Below, in pieces: positions 23,014 through 35,395 of a stretch of 64,000 bases of DNA. Numbering within the stretch: the first letter of the stretch is position 1; every line of letters starts with the position of its first letter. The position numbers were made by a program, and so were the translations under genes. Source of the stretch: Allantophomopsis cytisporea. Its lineage: Eukaryota > Ascomycota > Leotiomycetes > Phacidiales > Phacidiaceae. Below the pieces are notes generated by a model. The model saw nothing but the letters and a program-made list of their open reading frames with translations. It was not told the DNA's origin and ran no database searches. The stretch spans positions 124,001 to 188,000 of the forward strand of contig CP103036.1 of NCBI GenBank assembly GCA_024752435.1, written 5' to 3'.

Positions 23014-23323
23014 GGAGGTTTGTCTGGCAGAATGGTCAAGTGGTACTTTTGTATGATGGTAATACCCAATAGAATGTCAACGTTTGATATAACCACTTAA
23101 ATGTGATGTGAATCATCAATTATTGAGCACTAAATCATGTGTTTCGTAGTTCTGTGAAACAGAAGCATCTAAAAGACTATCAGATGTAGTCATTAACAGT
23201 ATTCATATATGTACCAGGTGACCCATTCGTGAATGAACTGTATTAATCACGTCTAAACATGACTTAGTATATATCTAAATCTAGACGGAAGGGTATCTAC
23301 AATATGACAACAGCCCATACCAA

Positions 23324-26300
23324 TCAATCAAGTAAACTCTGCGACAATTGCTCAGACTGATTCTGGGCCTGAGCCGTATTCTGCATCAACGCGGCCGCAC
23401 GCGCCATCATGCGAGGGAAGTACTGCTGGACGAAACTCTCCGTGTAGTAGCTGTGGGCTGCCGAATGATCCTGGACGAGATTGTGGGCAAGCTGGAAAAG
23501 TCAACAGGTGCAAATGCCATAGGCTTCGAAGGGGAAAAACGGAGCGGAAGGAAGGATAGAAAAGAGAACATACCTCGTGAGCAACAACAACCCACCACCA
23601 ACTTGTCGCCTCCACTCGTCCCTGCAACTCGTTTATCTGACAAGCGTGCAGTTGATCAAAGTATCTGTAGTTACAGAATATGGAGCCGGCCCGGTTGAAA
23701 GCTATCGTAGGACCCTTCTCATCGACAAAGATATGCATGGCTGACCTAGCGATGCCGAAGATATCACAAACGTCGTAAAGAATGACAGCAAAGGTATTGA
23801 GTGCTGCTACATTCTGGGCAAGGAAATCTGTAGCAGGGATTGAAAGGTCCTTTGAGTTGTAAATGCGGATGCCATTAGTGGTTGATGCGAGGTAGGCAAT
23901 ATTGTGGCCCTGTGCTGTGTCGCAATATGTTGACTGCTCTTTGACTGTGTTGGTGCGCGGTGCGCTGAAGAGCGTGGATGAGTCGTGGGCACGAGAGGCG
24001 CCGATTGCGTTGACGAGATTTTGGTGCAGTTGGTGTGGCGCCGTTACACTCTCTGGTTGCCCGGGATTTGTTTGTGAGATGCCAGGTTTGGATTGTTCAT
24101 ATGGTGGAGGTCCCTCAATACCCTTTGGCTGCTCCTGTTGAGATCCAATTTGGTTATTGCCCAACAGGTTTTGAAGCTGTTTAGAGGCTTCGCCGGTGTC
24201 GAGGCCAAGACGCTTTGTGATGCCGGAGAAGAGCCCGCGTGGTTGCCTGTTGACAGCAGGGGAATTCTCGGGAGAATCACTTCCAAATGCTCCAGGCATA
24301 GCTACTTGTCCAGAGTGACGACGAGACGAATCTCGTGCAGCCGTAGCGACTTGGTTGTTTTTCCATTGTGCCTCCTGTTCTTTGATTTGCTTCTGTTCTT
24401 CTTCTAACTGCAACTTCCTCTGCTGCTCTGCAATGCGTTGTTCGACAGCCTTTGCTCGAAGAATACGATCAACATTATAACCGCGAGCGCGAAGCTCGAG
24501 AAGAGGTCTTGAGAGTATACTTTCCAGCATCATAGCGGAATGTCTCTGCGTTCTTGAAAGAAGCAAAGAAACAAGGACAGCACTAAGCTGGTAGTAATCG
24601 TACTTCGGAACGACATAAATGATTGCTTCCTTCGAACTTCCACTACGAGCGGCAGAACGCTTCTCGACGTTACTTAAACCCAGTTTCGCAAGATATCTTC
24701 TCATAGAGATGCTGGATACCATTTTTACCTCCATATGTTTCTCAAGCCATCGGACGTCATGTTTGATATCCTCGCGTCTTTCGCCATGCAGGAAAATTGC
24801 TGATCTTTCCAAGATACGCTGTCTCAGCACACGAGCATCATCCTGCTTTTCCAGAGCACTTCCAACCTTGTTATCGTCTTTGATTAAGGTACTCAATGCA
24901 GGAACATCCAATGCTGCATAAAACTTCTCCAGACCATCGTCTTGTGGACAACACAATAGAGATTCCTTGAAAATATTATAAGAAGTGACATCATCCACAA
25001 TAACCACATCTTTAGCAGCTGCTAGGGACCAGTGTCGAACAAAAGGAACCTCATCTTCCTCATCTTCATCAATATAGCTTTCGGATGAGGTGATACTTCG
25101 AGATCTTTGATCCTTCCCAGACTTGCTCGATATCTCTTGACTGGCGAGTAGGAATGGAGCAGTCTTCAACTTCTGGAAGAGGATTTTGTCTTTCTTCAAA
25201 TCATTCAAACCAAGGGCCAAGAATGTAAGCAAGTCTAGATACTTTTCAGGGCTTTCCACGATTCCTAATAGCTTAGCTGGCTCGCGACACATCTGATGTG
25301 CAACCTCATTACGGCTAGGCTCATGCTTGGATCCACATTTTAGAAGAAAGGTGTTTGCTTCTGGACCGAAGTCAACAAAGTCGAAGATATCTTTGAATTG
25401 CTCGGAAACCCCCAGGTAACAGGAAGTTGGTGCGACATGCTTCACGTTCTTGGTAATCTTCTCAGACTCGGACCTAGACGTTATTGGAATGAACTTTGCA
25501 TTAACCAACTTGTTTTGAATAAGACCAGGAGAAACATCTTGGAGTCTTCCTGCAAAGTAGCTAAACAGTGCAATCGCATCCCGATGTGTTTGCGGTGGCT
25601 TGAGGAGTAAACGATCCACACACGTGTTGATGTTCGGGTCAGCGAGTACGCCGAAGATGCTTGCATGTGCATGGAGGCCTTTATTTAGAATCGGAAAGCC
25701 AAGAACGGTAGCTTTCATATTTGTGAAGCATTCTGTGGGACTAACGAGACGGTCGTCGCCTTCAATAGGGAGGAACTTCTTGGTAGAGCCAGCTATACTG
25801 AACTGAGCATAGCCGTTAATAGCGTGCTGCGTGACGTAGTAAGTCATGGCAGCTCTCCTTAGTTCAGGATTATCTCCAGCCATGATTTCCACAAGCTCCT
25901 GTGGGGTTGGACATGGTCGCAGACCGAGCATTGAGAGGAATCTGCCTTCTGGACTACCGGGACGCCAGCTATCTGTTGCTCCTGGCCATTGTAGAATAGG
26001 GAAACCTAGTTTTTGCAGGGACTGTCTTGGCTCGAATAGTTCAGAGATCTTGTATAGTTTCTGGCTACCACTGCTTGACTCTTTTTCATCACCAGTAGTA
26101 GCTGCAGGGCAGAGAGGTGTCGATTTCAAACGAGCGAGATCTTTAGCAGGAATATCCTCTCGGACAGAGACCAAATATTTGATCAGATCGACGTGGTTCC
26201 ATTTAGTTGTCGTCTCGCCATCTTTGGGGATAGCAGGATTCAAAAGGCGAGTAAAGATAACCTCCAGATCAACCGTCTTGCGCACACCTAGTGCCGCGAA

Positions 26301-28679
26301 AAACTTCTCCTTGACACCAGGGCAAGAGGATATTGTTGGGAGGTCGTCAAAGAGCTTTACTTTTTGGAAGTAGGCATCCTCTGGGAACTTCATGCCCATT
26401 TTCGTCGGTATAACAGTTTTTGACTTGAGGAGAGTTACAACAGTTGACTTGGAACTTTGACTGAGTCCATCCCATTGCCTCGAAACAATTAAGAGTACTT
26501 GTGCAGCAAATGTAGGAGATAGAGTAATGTTCTGGTCTGCAGGCAGCCCACGACTTCCAGATGAATCTATCAAGAAACGAAGCCATGGCACGATTTCCAG
26601 AGGCTCCCATCCCAATGCTTGAAGTTCCTGCGCCGACGTCGATCTAGAAAACTCAAATGGTAAGGTCGTTGGAGGAATAGGAACGTTTGCAGGTATTTTG
26701 CTGTCATTGAGATAGTGTGTGATTGTTCCTAACGCAAGCACCGTCCCTTGGCTTTCTCCTTCTCCGAGAGTCGCCACGGCCACGTCAAGTAACGAATGAA
26801 TGATGGGTGAGTCGATGTTGCCGTTCACAGCATTTTTCCCGATCCAACTCAGGAAATGCGTAAGTTGTGTTTTGTCAAGAGCTTTTGCTTCAATTTCTCG
26901 CTTTACGTCGTCAACTCTGATATTGGTAATGAGACCAAATTCTACGAGTTTTCGCACAAACGATTTCTTGGTCAATTCTTCAGGAACTACAGGAATTCCC
27001 TCGACAAATCCACTCAGATCCTCAGTTGCAAGTCGTACTTTGGAATTGAGTAGAACTCCACGGCTGCTGTAGACTTCGATTAGACCAGACTTGTAAGTTG
27101 TCCAGAAAGCTTCCTCAATGATGGTGGAGACCTGTTGAGAAGGAGTCGATTCCTCGAATGTGTACGTCTGCAAAATGTGGATTGCTTCCGGCAAGAACTT
27201 CTGAATTATCTCCTTGGTAATTTTCCTACCAGTGCCAGCTGCTTCAGTTGCCCGTTGGATCTTGGCAGTAAACTCGGCCATTTCACTGACATACGCAAGC
27301 CTGCTTGCAATTCCAGCACATCGCAACATCTCAACATTCCAGGACCTCACCCATCTAGCATTCAAATCAATCGATTCTCGCTCCACAGTTGGTATGACTG
27401 AAGGTGCAGACAAGTGCAATGAGGCACCTGTTGTCTGATGAGTAGGGAATCCTATGAAAACACGGCCTCCAGGCTTCTTATTTGGAAGAACAGAGGAGAA
27501 AACATCGACGTTCTTGCTCGGTGATCCTACAGCTACCTCATCGTAAGATGACGTCAAAATTGCGAGTTTTGTGAATTTTGGCGGTGGCTTTTTTGTTGCG
27601 CGTTCAAGCTCAGCAGCAAAATTCGAAGATACATATGTCTTGATATTTGCGGTTGTAACTCGAAGGAAAACATTTGCAGTCGTCGTTTCGGTCAAGTCAT
27701 CAAGAGGGACATCCTGCATGACTTCCACATCTTCTGAAGGCGTCTTGACAGTGTTGTTCTTGGAGGATGATAATCGAGAGAAGAACGACCTGAGGGAAGA
27801 AACCTCAACATTACCACCATACGTGCTGTCTCCAACAGAGGTTGGCTTTCCAGTGGCTTTTGCGGGTCTCCATCCTACAACGTTCATGAAAGTTGCATCC
27901 ATCTGAACGCTTTCTCGTTCGAGTGACTGAACCTTCATGATACCATCTTTCGTCTTTGTTTCGACATCTCGTGATATAGGTACATTAACGCCGGGGGCAA
28001 CCTTTTTCTGCAAAGTAATAATAGTCCAATCATCAAGTTGAAGTTCTATCTTTTGCAGCGCCACAAAAGTCAAACTGGTACCCAAAAACTGGCACAGTGA
28101 TATCAGATTCGGAACCGCCGATGTGTTGTTTCGATAATCGAGTACAAAGCTGGTATTCTTATTGCCCTCTCCTTCAGGAAGCTGTAAAGTTCGAGTGAAA
28201 AGCGAGTTCCCCTTCCAATAGAACGCCATGGCTTCATTTCCCGAACTAACAAAAGGGTCCTCGCAGTCTGCAAATACACTGTAGAAGCCCACACCGAAGG
28301 CCCCGATCTTCGTCTCGTCGGGATTACCCTCCGCAATACGCTTGAGTCTGGCCCAGTCATTCTTAGCAAAAGGCTGACCATCGTTTGTCACAACAAGTCG
28401 TCGGAGCTTGTGATTCACAAGAACATGTTTGAGGATTTCCGACTGGTTCGTGGTGTTCGGTGCCGCGACTTCGACTGAGGGGAGGGTTTCGAATTTGATA
28501 GTGACCGTCGTCGCCTGTGCATCTGCAGCGTTCTGGAGAAGCTCTCGTAATGTTGTCCATTCACTAGAATACCGAGCCAGAACCTTATCTATCAGAGCTC
28601 GTGTGTTGACTGTTACTGCCTCCTCATCATTGCCCGAACCCATAGTTTGGGCACGGAGCGCCGCATAATCGAGAGCCAT
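23324..28679 (-). CDS. Sacsin-like HATPase protein, large fungal DUF3684-type
   Basis: Two exons (28679-23574 and 23491-23324; 82-nt intron) give 1757 aa. The N-terminal 250 residues form a GHKL/Hsp90-type ATPase fold: LRELLQNAADA carries the Asn-containing N box, followed by VTNDGQPF and a glycine-rich GAFGVGFYSVF. A long uncharacterised helical region follows, then an acidic Ser-rich stretch, a Glu/Gln-rich coiled coil (AEQQRKLQLEEEQKQ), a disordered Ser/Pro/Gln region and a conserved C-terminal part. The last exon restores the ending HELAHNLVQDHSAAHSYY. Without splicing, the frame would run into unrelated sequence. Proteins of this fungal family are large and poorly characterised; a chaperone-like role is inferred from the ATPase domain. 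Confidence 0.9.
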
Positions 28680-29317
28680 GGCTGAGTCGTGGGCTCAAAT
28701 TTGTTGAATCTATTTTCTTTTCCTCGCATTCACATGCTGTAATATCTGCTCAGCTATGGACAAGATAGATGATGATCAAAACGTTTCAGTCTGAGGATGA
28801 AACGGTATCCGAGTGATGGAACGCTGTGGTGTTATTTGGTGGCAGATCGCGAGGACGACAAAGATATAGAAGACACACGTTACAGCGCTGTGCTCAAATT
28901 CAGGCAAATAATACAATCTAGTATGTTCTATTCATGAAGGTCCTATGGAAGGAGAGTGGCGGGAATAGAACGACGACGAGGACAATCAATAAGACAAGGC
29001 TACGATAAGATGACGAGGCTGTCGCATCGCCACAAAGTTTCCTCTAACCTATTTTGACGAGTGATGTACATTGATCTAACCTAATTGGTATATATTAAAT
29101 AAGAGTTGACTGATTCATGACTATTCCAATGGGAGATGCAGAATTCTTTAGAAAAATAAGCACAAAGCCACTGCATTTTCAACTACTGAATTCATCGATT
29201 CATTCGCGAAGGTACGCCATAAAAGCATACATGCTTAACCAAATTTCGCTCCCCTAACCCCAAGACCACTCCATTTCAAACGCCATACCTATGTCATAAA
29301 GAATGCAATCCAAGTTA
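28680..29317. other. Intergenic region, promoter of the sacsin-like gene
   Basis: About 640 bp between two minus-strand genes. It contains the 5' flank of the gene starting at 28679 and the 3' flank of the TBC gene. No gene or repeat seen. Confidence 0.5.
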
Positions 29318-31968
29318 TCAAGAGCCCCTCACATTTGCCACACCCTCTCCCGTCTTCTTGACGATCTTTCTCGGCAAAATATCAACTTTCCTGCTCAACA
29401 ACCCTCTGAGCTCTGGACTGATGACCTTTGAGCTGACAGCATCTTTGACCCCACTGACGAAGCGAGTCTCTGAACCAGATGCAGTTGCCTTTGTAGATTT
29501 GTCGCTAGACGATGATGTAGAGGTACTGACAGGGCGTTGGCGAACCTTTGGTGAAGGGAAGGAGCCTTTCTTGTCAATAGCTTCAACAGTGCGTTGAAAA
29601 CGACGGAAAAGAGCCTCAGCTCTGATCAATGTCGATTCCAGATCAATGGTATTTGAGAGGTCATTCACTGTTCCGGAGAGTCAGCTGAGGAGATTCCAAC
29701 TCGAGAAAGGAAACATACCGTATTTCAATACTTCGTCAAAATGTTGCAAATGTTCCATGATAACATCTCGGTGTTTCTCAAGAATTGCCAAAGCCACAAA
29801 CAGATGGAAGCCACTGCTCAGGTAATCCGTCCAGAGTACCTCCCACAAATGCAGAACATCCGGCCAGAGGAATTCGCGCTTATACCATACCAAAAGCATA
29901 CGGAAAAAGAAGAAGAAATTCGTGCTGTCAGCAGACTGAAGGTGAAGATAGAGTTTAGGATCCATGAGTTGTACAAGGTGATCAAGAGTTGTAAGCTGAG
30001 CACGCATGCCTGACTGATCGCGCAGGAAATTGCGTTCCATACGCTCCATAAACTTTGCAAAACCCCAGAATGCAATGGCATCGTCTTGCATAACTGCGTA
30101 AATTGGCGCGAGAAGATCAGACATGCCTTGAACGTAGCCAAGATCGCGATTGTATTCGTTGTAAGTTAGAAGCATGTCTTTCATTTGTTCAAGATGAACA
30201 TTGGTACCAACATCGGCAAACGGAGAATCTGGGTCAGGATGTGGTGTATCTTCGCCAGCGAAAATTGGGACCTGACGATCTGTACGATGGACATCCTTCT
30301 CTATATGTCGAACCCCAAGAAATGGGTAAATGTAAGCTGAATTCTTCACTTGAGTGGAGGGTTCTAAGGAAATACGAACCTATGCGTCCACGTTGTTCAC
30401 GCCACCATTCTCCTTCCTCACCTTGTCCACCTAGATCAATCAAGCGATCCCACCATGCCCCCTTAAGCTTCACGTACTCGTCTCGAATACTAGCAATCTC
30501 TGCCTTACGTTCATCTGCCGAGCTGTCCCACTCATGAACACCAAGAAGGAAAAGCCATGCTTCTTTTCGTACACCATCCGTGGCATCAAGTCCACCATGG
30601 AAAATACGCTCCTTGACCTCATCAGGTGTCACCTGCAGTCTTCCAGACCGCGGGTCAAAGAAAGCTTTCCACTCCTTCAAAGTGACCGTCTTCCTCTTTT
30701 CGGCGAGACTCATGTTGCCAATTTCGGAATCAAGAAGCTCGAAATCTCCCACATCAGTCTCCTCCATTTCCAAAACATCCTTCGCTGTCCATATTCGCTG
30801 ATTTCTATCTCGCTCGCTCTGTTCCGCAATGCCCATGGCCCATCTAGCCAGATACAATCTGGCACTATCAAATTCGTCCTGAAGAGTTTGAACCTCGGGG
30901 TTCTTTAACAGTCTCCTGACTTGCGGCGGCACTTTCGGGTTGTCGATAACGTCCTGTGCTGTTCGTCTGGTGAAAGTGGTGACTTTACTGAACTTCTCCA
31001 TGATGTTCCAGCCTGTCTCCTTCACAAACTTAGTGACAGGGTCCATTCCAGCGTCCTTCTGACCCTTTGATCCCGAAGCTGACCCAGCAGCCCCGGAAAT
31101 GGTCGGTCCATTCTTCGATTCCTTCTTACTCGAATCCGTAGTAGGGCTTCCACCAAATGCTTCCTTATCTTCCACACTCGGCTCCACAAGATATATATTT
31201 GGCTCTGCCCCACTTCTTTCGACCGTCACATATCTCTTGAGCCATCTAAGCACCTCATCGCCACCCCAAAACATTTCTCCGTTCTTTCCAAAAGGATCGA
31301 AACTTTCTTTGTTCCTTCTCTTCTGCTGAAGCATAGTTGACTGGCATTCATTATCGTGGAAGAACAGAGCCGGAAAGCTGTCACCAGACCGGCTGTTGAT
31401 AATAACACTTCCAAACCACCAACCAATACTTGGGGGTCTTATGAGAAGAGAGTAAATCGCAGAGACAGGGATAGCGAATGCATATGTTCCAACGGCACTT
31501 GAATGAGTTGTAGAGGTTGGTGGAGGAGGCACAAGGTATGTCTGTTTAGGAGGCGAATCGCCATCGGAAAGGTCGACTTTGACGTAGGTATTGTGAGCAT
31601 CGCCGAGAGAGGATTCGGGAAGCCATGCTAGGAGCAAGGAGGACGATGTTGTTGACTTAGCAGACGAAGATGAACTCGGTCGTGATGATTGTGGGGGTTT
31701 CTGTTGCATGAGAGCAATATATCCTGGTATATTGTCTTTCGCTGAAGGTGTGGGATGAATATAAACCTGCAGGAAAATCCATTAGCAGTGTTCTGGCTTC
31801 AGTTCGTCAATAGTCTCAATTACGAACCTTGCTCTTGGAGAAAAGTAGTTTTACCCCCCTTCCTGAAGCCGTATGAGTGATCGTATTATAGTCGCCTTCT
31901 TCATCATCGCTCAGGTCGTAGAATGATGCTGTGGGAGAGGGCGGGGCGACTGCCTTGCCAGACGCCAT
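29318..31968 (-). CDS. TBC-domain Rab GTPase-activating protein, Gyp7/TBC1D15 type
   Basis: Four exons (31968-31828, 31766-30380, 30300-29719, 29667-29318) with introns of 61, 79 and 51 nt close exactly to 819 aa. The N-terminal half is the Gyp7-type region with Ser/Pro-rich linkers. The TBC domain starts near RIFHGGLDATDGVRKEAWLFLLG, where the Arg finger of the IxxDxxR motif is RIEKDVHRTDR, assembled across the second intron. The Gln finger is in YVQGMSDLLAPIY. FFFFRMLLVWYKREF and the C-terminal FDEVLKYVNDLS follow. Family members activate GTP hydrolysis by Ypt7/Rab7-type GTPases in endosome-vacuole traffic. The C-terminal tail is Ser/Lys-rich and variable. Confidence 0.94.
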
Positions 31969-32731
31969 AATTGTTAACTAAGCGGATGGCAGAGAACGAT
32001 TAGGTAGATGTAGTTCTATCTGACAACCTCGAGGTTTGTTTTTCTATAAGTATTGCGTTGGATAAGTATGATCAGTTGGAGTATTCTAGATTAAGACATC
32101 TTGATCAGTGGTTGAGCAGGTGATTATCGCCTGGAATAATGACGCGGCTGTGGCTAGTGGCGGGGTGCCATTCACTGCAGCCTGCCGGCTGAGCCACCGC
32201 TATGGTCAGTCCCAAAGAACGCCATCCCTTGCCAGATGGAGCTCGAGAACAAGTCCATTGACGACTTGAATGGAAATATTGTAACATAAGGTGACGTGAA
32301 AATAGCCTAAGGGACTTGCTTCTCTATATGTATTGTTTACGTTGTCTTTGATAATTCAAAGTTGAATGCGAAATGGTACGGATGATCACAACACATCGTA
32401 CCACCGAGTCCTGGGCTTCAATAACTAAAATCAAGCTTAATCTCTCGAAAATACTTTATTCGTCTGTGGCTGTCTCAAGGTCATGAGCCGGTAGCATTTT
32501 TTGCAAGACCAAGTACATATCACATATAAGCGGACTGATATACTGTATCGTATCCTGCACACTTCAAGAATTATTGAGTATTAAGTTTGTCTCAAGATAC
32601 ATATCTCATCTCTACACGAACAAAATACCCCGACGCATAAAATTCATGAGCCCGCACTCCCTGTCCAAACTCCACGCATATGCAACTCTCAAATCGATCA
32701 TGAACCATCCCTCAAATCTCTCACAACCACC
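31969..32731. other. Intergenic region between TBC and MSO1-like genes
   Basis: About 760 bp. It holds the 5' flank of the TBC gene and the 3' flank of the MSO1-like gene. No supported gene. Confidence 0.5.
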
Positions 32732-33580
32732 TTATCTCATCGATCTCGGTCCATTCGGCAACCCTCGTCTCCCAGCAGCGGGACCGCTAGGTAGGCCTTG
32801 CCTCTGAGGTGACGGAGCTGGTTTCCTGGAACTACTGTTATAACTTCCACTGAATTCAGCCTCGTTACTAGCCCACGGACTCGTAGCAGCAACAAAAGGC
32901 TTCTCCTGACTCCTGCCACCTCCCCCATAAGCCCTTTCATCGTAGCCTCCGCTTGTATTGCTCCCGAAACTGTCCTGTCTCTGATTACCTGGCGCTCCAT
33001 CTCCCATCTTCGGACTTGCTGATCGGGCTGCCGATCGTAATCTGGCTTTCAATCTATCCTGAGCGGTACCACCTACAGCGCCACCAGAGCTTCCGGGCGG
33101 CGTGGTACCTTCTCGCATCTGGTAAGAACCGGCCCGCTGACTTGGCAATGGACGTGCCATTACTGGAGGCTCGACGCTCTGTGTATTCGATCTGTTGTAT
33201 GGATCTCTAGCAGGTTGCCTCTGGCCAGCGCCAGGGCCTCGGCCTCTGCTCCTCAAACTCTCGGGTTGAGCCTGGGGCTGTTGTCCTGGGGAGTCCCACA
33301 GACTCGACAAGCCAGCGCCTTGTTGTTGTAATCCCCCATATCCAGCTCCAATATTACCCTGATTGTACTGGGGTTGCACTTGCACCTGCGGTGCTCTTGG
33401 GTCTGGTGGCAGGTAATGTGGGAGTGGGCGACCTTTCTCAAAATGGTATTGACGTAGGACGCGGCAGATATATGTATCGTCTTCGGTATCCCCGTCGGCC
33501 TCTGACGAGAGAAGGTTCTGCTTTATAGACGCATACTTCGTCGAAGTTGTACTTATGAGGTTGGAGAAATAGGAGGACAT
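32732..33580 (-). CDS. Mso1-like Sec1-binding protein
   Basis: A single exon of 282 aa. The N-terminal 60 residues match the Sec1-binding domain of Mso1: SSYFSNLISTTSTKYASI, SSEADGDTEDDTYICRVLRQYH and EKGRPLPHYLPPDP. The rest is low-complexity Gln/Pro/Gly/Ser/Arg sequence, as in filamentous fungal homologues. In yeast, Mso1 binds Sec1 at exocytic SNARE complexes and supports secretory vesicle fusion at the plasma membrane. The short N-terminal domain is the only confident part; the tail is presumably disordered. The start is fixed because the conserved domain begins directly after the ATG. Confidence 0.85.
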   Translation of the reverse strand: MSSYFSNLISTTSTKYASIKQNLLSSEADGDTEDDTYICRVLRQYHFEKGRPLPHYLPPDPRAPQVQVQPQYNQGNIGAGYGGLQQQGAGLSSLWDSPGQQPQAQPESLRSRGRGPGAGQRQPARDPYNRSNTQSVEPPVMARPLPSQRAGSYQMREGTTPPGSSGGAVGGTAQDRLKARLRSAARSASPKMGDGAPGNQRQDSFGSNTSGGYDERAYGGGGRSQEKPFVAATSPWASNEAEFSGSYNSSSRKPAPSPQRQGLPSGPAAGRRGLPNGPRSMR

Positions 33581-34057
33581 CGTGTCGCGGTGACTGTGGA
33601 GCTGGGGTAATCGCGGGGTCTGGCGTCACCACCGCCAAAGGATGTGCTTTTGTAAATCGTGGACTCGCTGTTTCTGGTCGGTTTTGGTTGAGTAGGCAAT
33701 TGTTTGGTGATCGCTGAAAGGAAAGGTAACTTGCTGTGTACGTGGAATGTGGTGGTGAGTTATGAGGGGAGTTGTTTCGCATTGATGTCCTCTAGCATGG
33801 ACTTGTTTCGGTGGTCTTTACGAAGTGGTCCCGACTCACTAAATGGAGAGCTTGGTTGAACGGTTCGCCAATATCGTCACGTTTTAATACTACACTCACG
33901 CAATAATAATATCAAAATAATACAGCGAAACTCATGGTATCTGAAATTTAATGTTAAGAGTCCAAATTGCTCCAAGAAACAACACTTCCTGCCAAATTGA
34001 TTGTCCCTTTTAATACCCTACGCCATACCAAATGCACAACCATTATCATGTCTACAA
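33581..34057. other. Promoter side of the MSO1-like gene
   Basis: About 480 bp between two minus-strand genes with the 5' flank of the MSO1-like gene and the 3' flank of MAK16. No gene is seen. The open frame at 33438-33782 overlaps the MSO1 start on the same strand in another frame. Confidence 0.45.
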
Positions 34058-35103
34058 TTAAGATCGCTCCATGGCGCGTGGAGCTTCGTACTCGTTCTCG
34101 TACTCGATCTCGAACTTCGCCTTCTTGGATGACTTGGGCTTGCCCTTTGGTGCAGCACCTGGACGCTTCTTTCCGACGATAGGCTTCTTTGGGGTATCCT
34201 CATCACTCGCGCTATCACTGTCTTCCTCTTCATCGTCCTCCTCATCTTCGTCAGTCTCAGCCTCTTCTTCACTTCCAAGCCAGTCCTCGAGGTCTCCAAG
34301 ATCCTCTTCGTCCTCGCCCAGGTCGCTGACATATTCAACCATACCAACGTCCTCGTCATCCTCGAACTCTTCTTCGTTCTCGTTCTCGAGCTCATCCTCA
34401 AGGACACCGTCGTCCATGTCCTCATCCCTGGTACCCTCGCCTTGGCGCTCTAGTCCCTTGAGAACCTTCTTCCAGATGTTCTCATCAACGTTGAGTGGCT
34501 GGTCACCATAGGCACCGCTTCGCAATCTCTCGATAAGCTCTCTCTCGATAGCTCTCTCGAGTTTTGCCGCGGCCTCAGCCTTTCTCTCACGAGTCTCCTC
34601 GCGTCTTCTGACCTTAGGGGCCATCTTTGGCACAATCTTCTCACCGAGTCGTTCATCCTCCTTTGCTAGTCTTCTCATCCTGATGCCGACTTGCGTAAGT
34701 CTTGTGAGTCTTTGTTTGCACTTGTGAATGAGAAATTTGGGCCAGTAAATGAGACGCTCATCCACCTGCTCGAGTGCCTTTGCATAGTTTTGCGAAAGCT
34801 TTATGCGTTCCCATAACTTTGCGGGGGTGTGTGCTCGCTCAATCGTCTTCATGTAAAGGTAGAGAGTACCAGATCCCGGGTGTGATCGAACGGTAGCATA
34901 TCTCGAGTTCGCCAGAGGACAAGATTGTCTGTTGCATAGACCCGTAACGTTGTACTCGTTTCTACAGAAGTTCTTTTCTTTGGTGGTCCTGAGCAAAAAA
35001 TTAGTTTGGAAGGCTCTGCGAGCGAAACATGGGGAACAAACTTCAGTTTGAACGAGCAGAACTGCTGGTTAATAATCTGCCAGACAATTTCGTCGGACGA
35101 CAT
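34058..35103 (-). CDS. MAK16: MAK16, 60S ribosome biogenesis factor
   Basis: Two exons (35103-35042 and 34988-34058; 53-nt intron) give 330 aa. The protein starts MSSDEIVWQIINQQFCSFK and continues after the splice with TTKEKNFCRNEYNVTGLCNRQSCPLANS, the cysteine motif of MAK16, then GTLYLYMKTIERAHTPAKLWERIKL and the YWPKFLIHKCKQRLTRL block. The C-terminal third is strongly acidic and ends in a basic Lys-rich nuclear-type tail. MAK16 is a nucleolar component of early pre-60S particles acting in 27S pre-rRNA processing. The gene is divergent from MSS1. Confidence 0.97.
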
Positions 35104-35395
35104 TTTAAAGGTTCTTCAGGAAAATGGTCCTGGTTGCTGGGAGTCAAATGATCGAATTGTTCGATTGTGATTGTGGTGGAAGAAGAAGAAAGCTTGTGAT
35201 AAATCTAGTGTCGGCCTTGCGATTTGGGATGCGATTTGATGGAACTTTTTTTGACATCCGCACTTTAGATTCGCCAAGATTCCGTTTTTGCCTAACCTCT
35301 TAGACTCTATGCCTCAGGCATTGATAAGCTTTTCATATTACCCTCGATCTGATTGGCACTTCCATGACTGATCATATTTGCGTATAATCAAGCCA
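35104..35395. promoter_or_regulatory. Divergent promoter region between MAK16 and MSS1
   Basis: The start codons of MAK16 (35103, minus) and MSS1 (35396, plus) are 292 bp apart, so both promoters must lie here. I see no unambiguous TATA box. Confidence 0.6.

Noticed and set aside
23352..23573. Read-through C-terminus of the sacsin-like protein without splicing
   Set aside because: The unspliced frame gives unrelated sequence; removing 23573-23492 restores the conserved HELAHN ending.
34071..34511. Serine-rich plus-strand ORF
   Set aside because: Complement of the acidic Glu/Asp-rich tail of MAK16; low complexity only.
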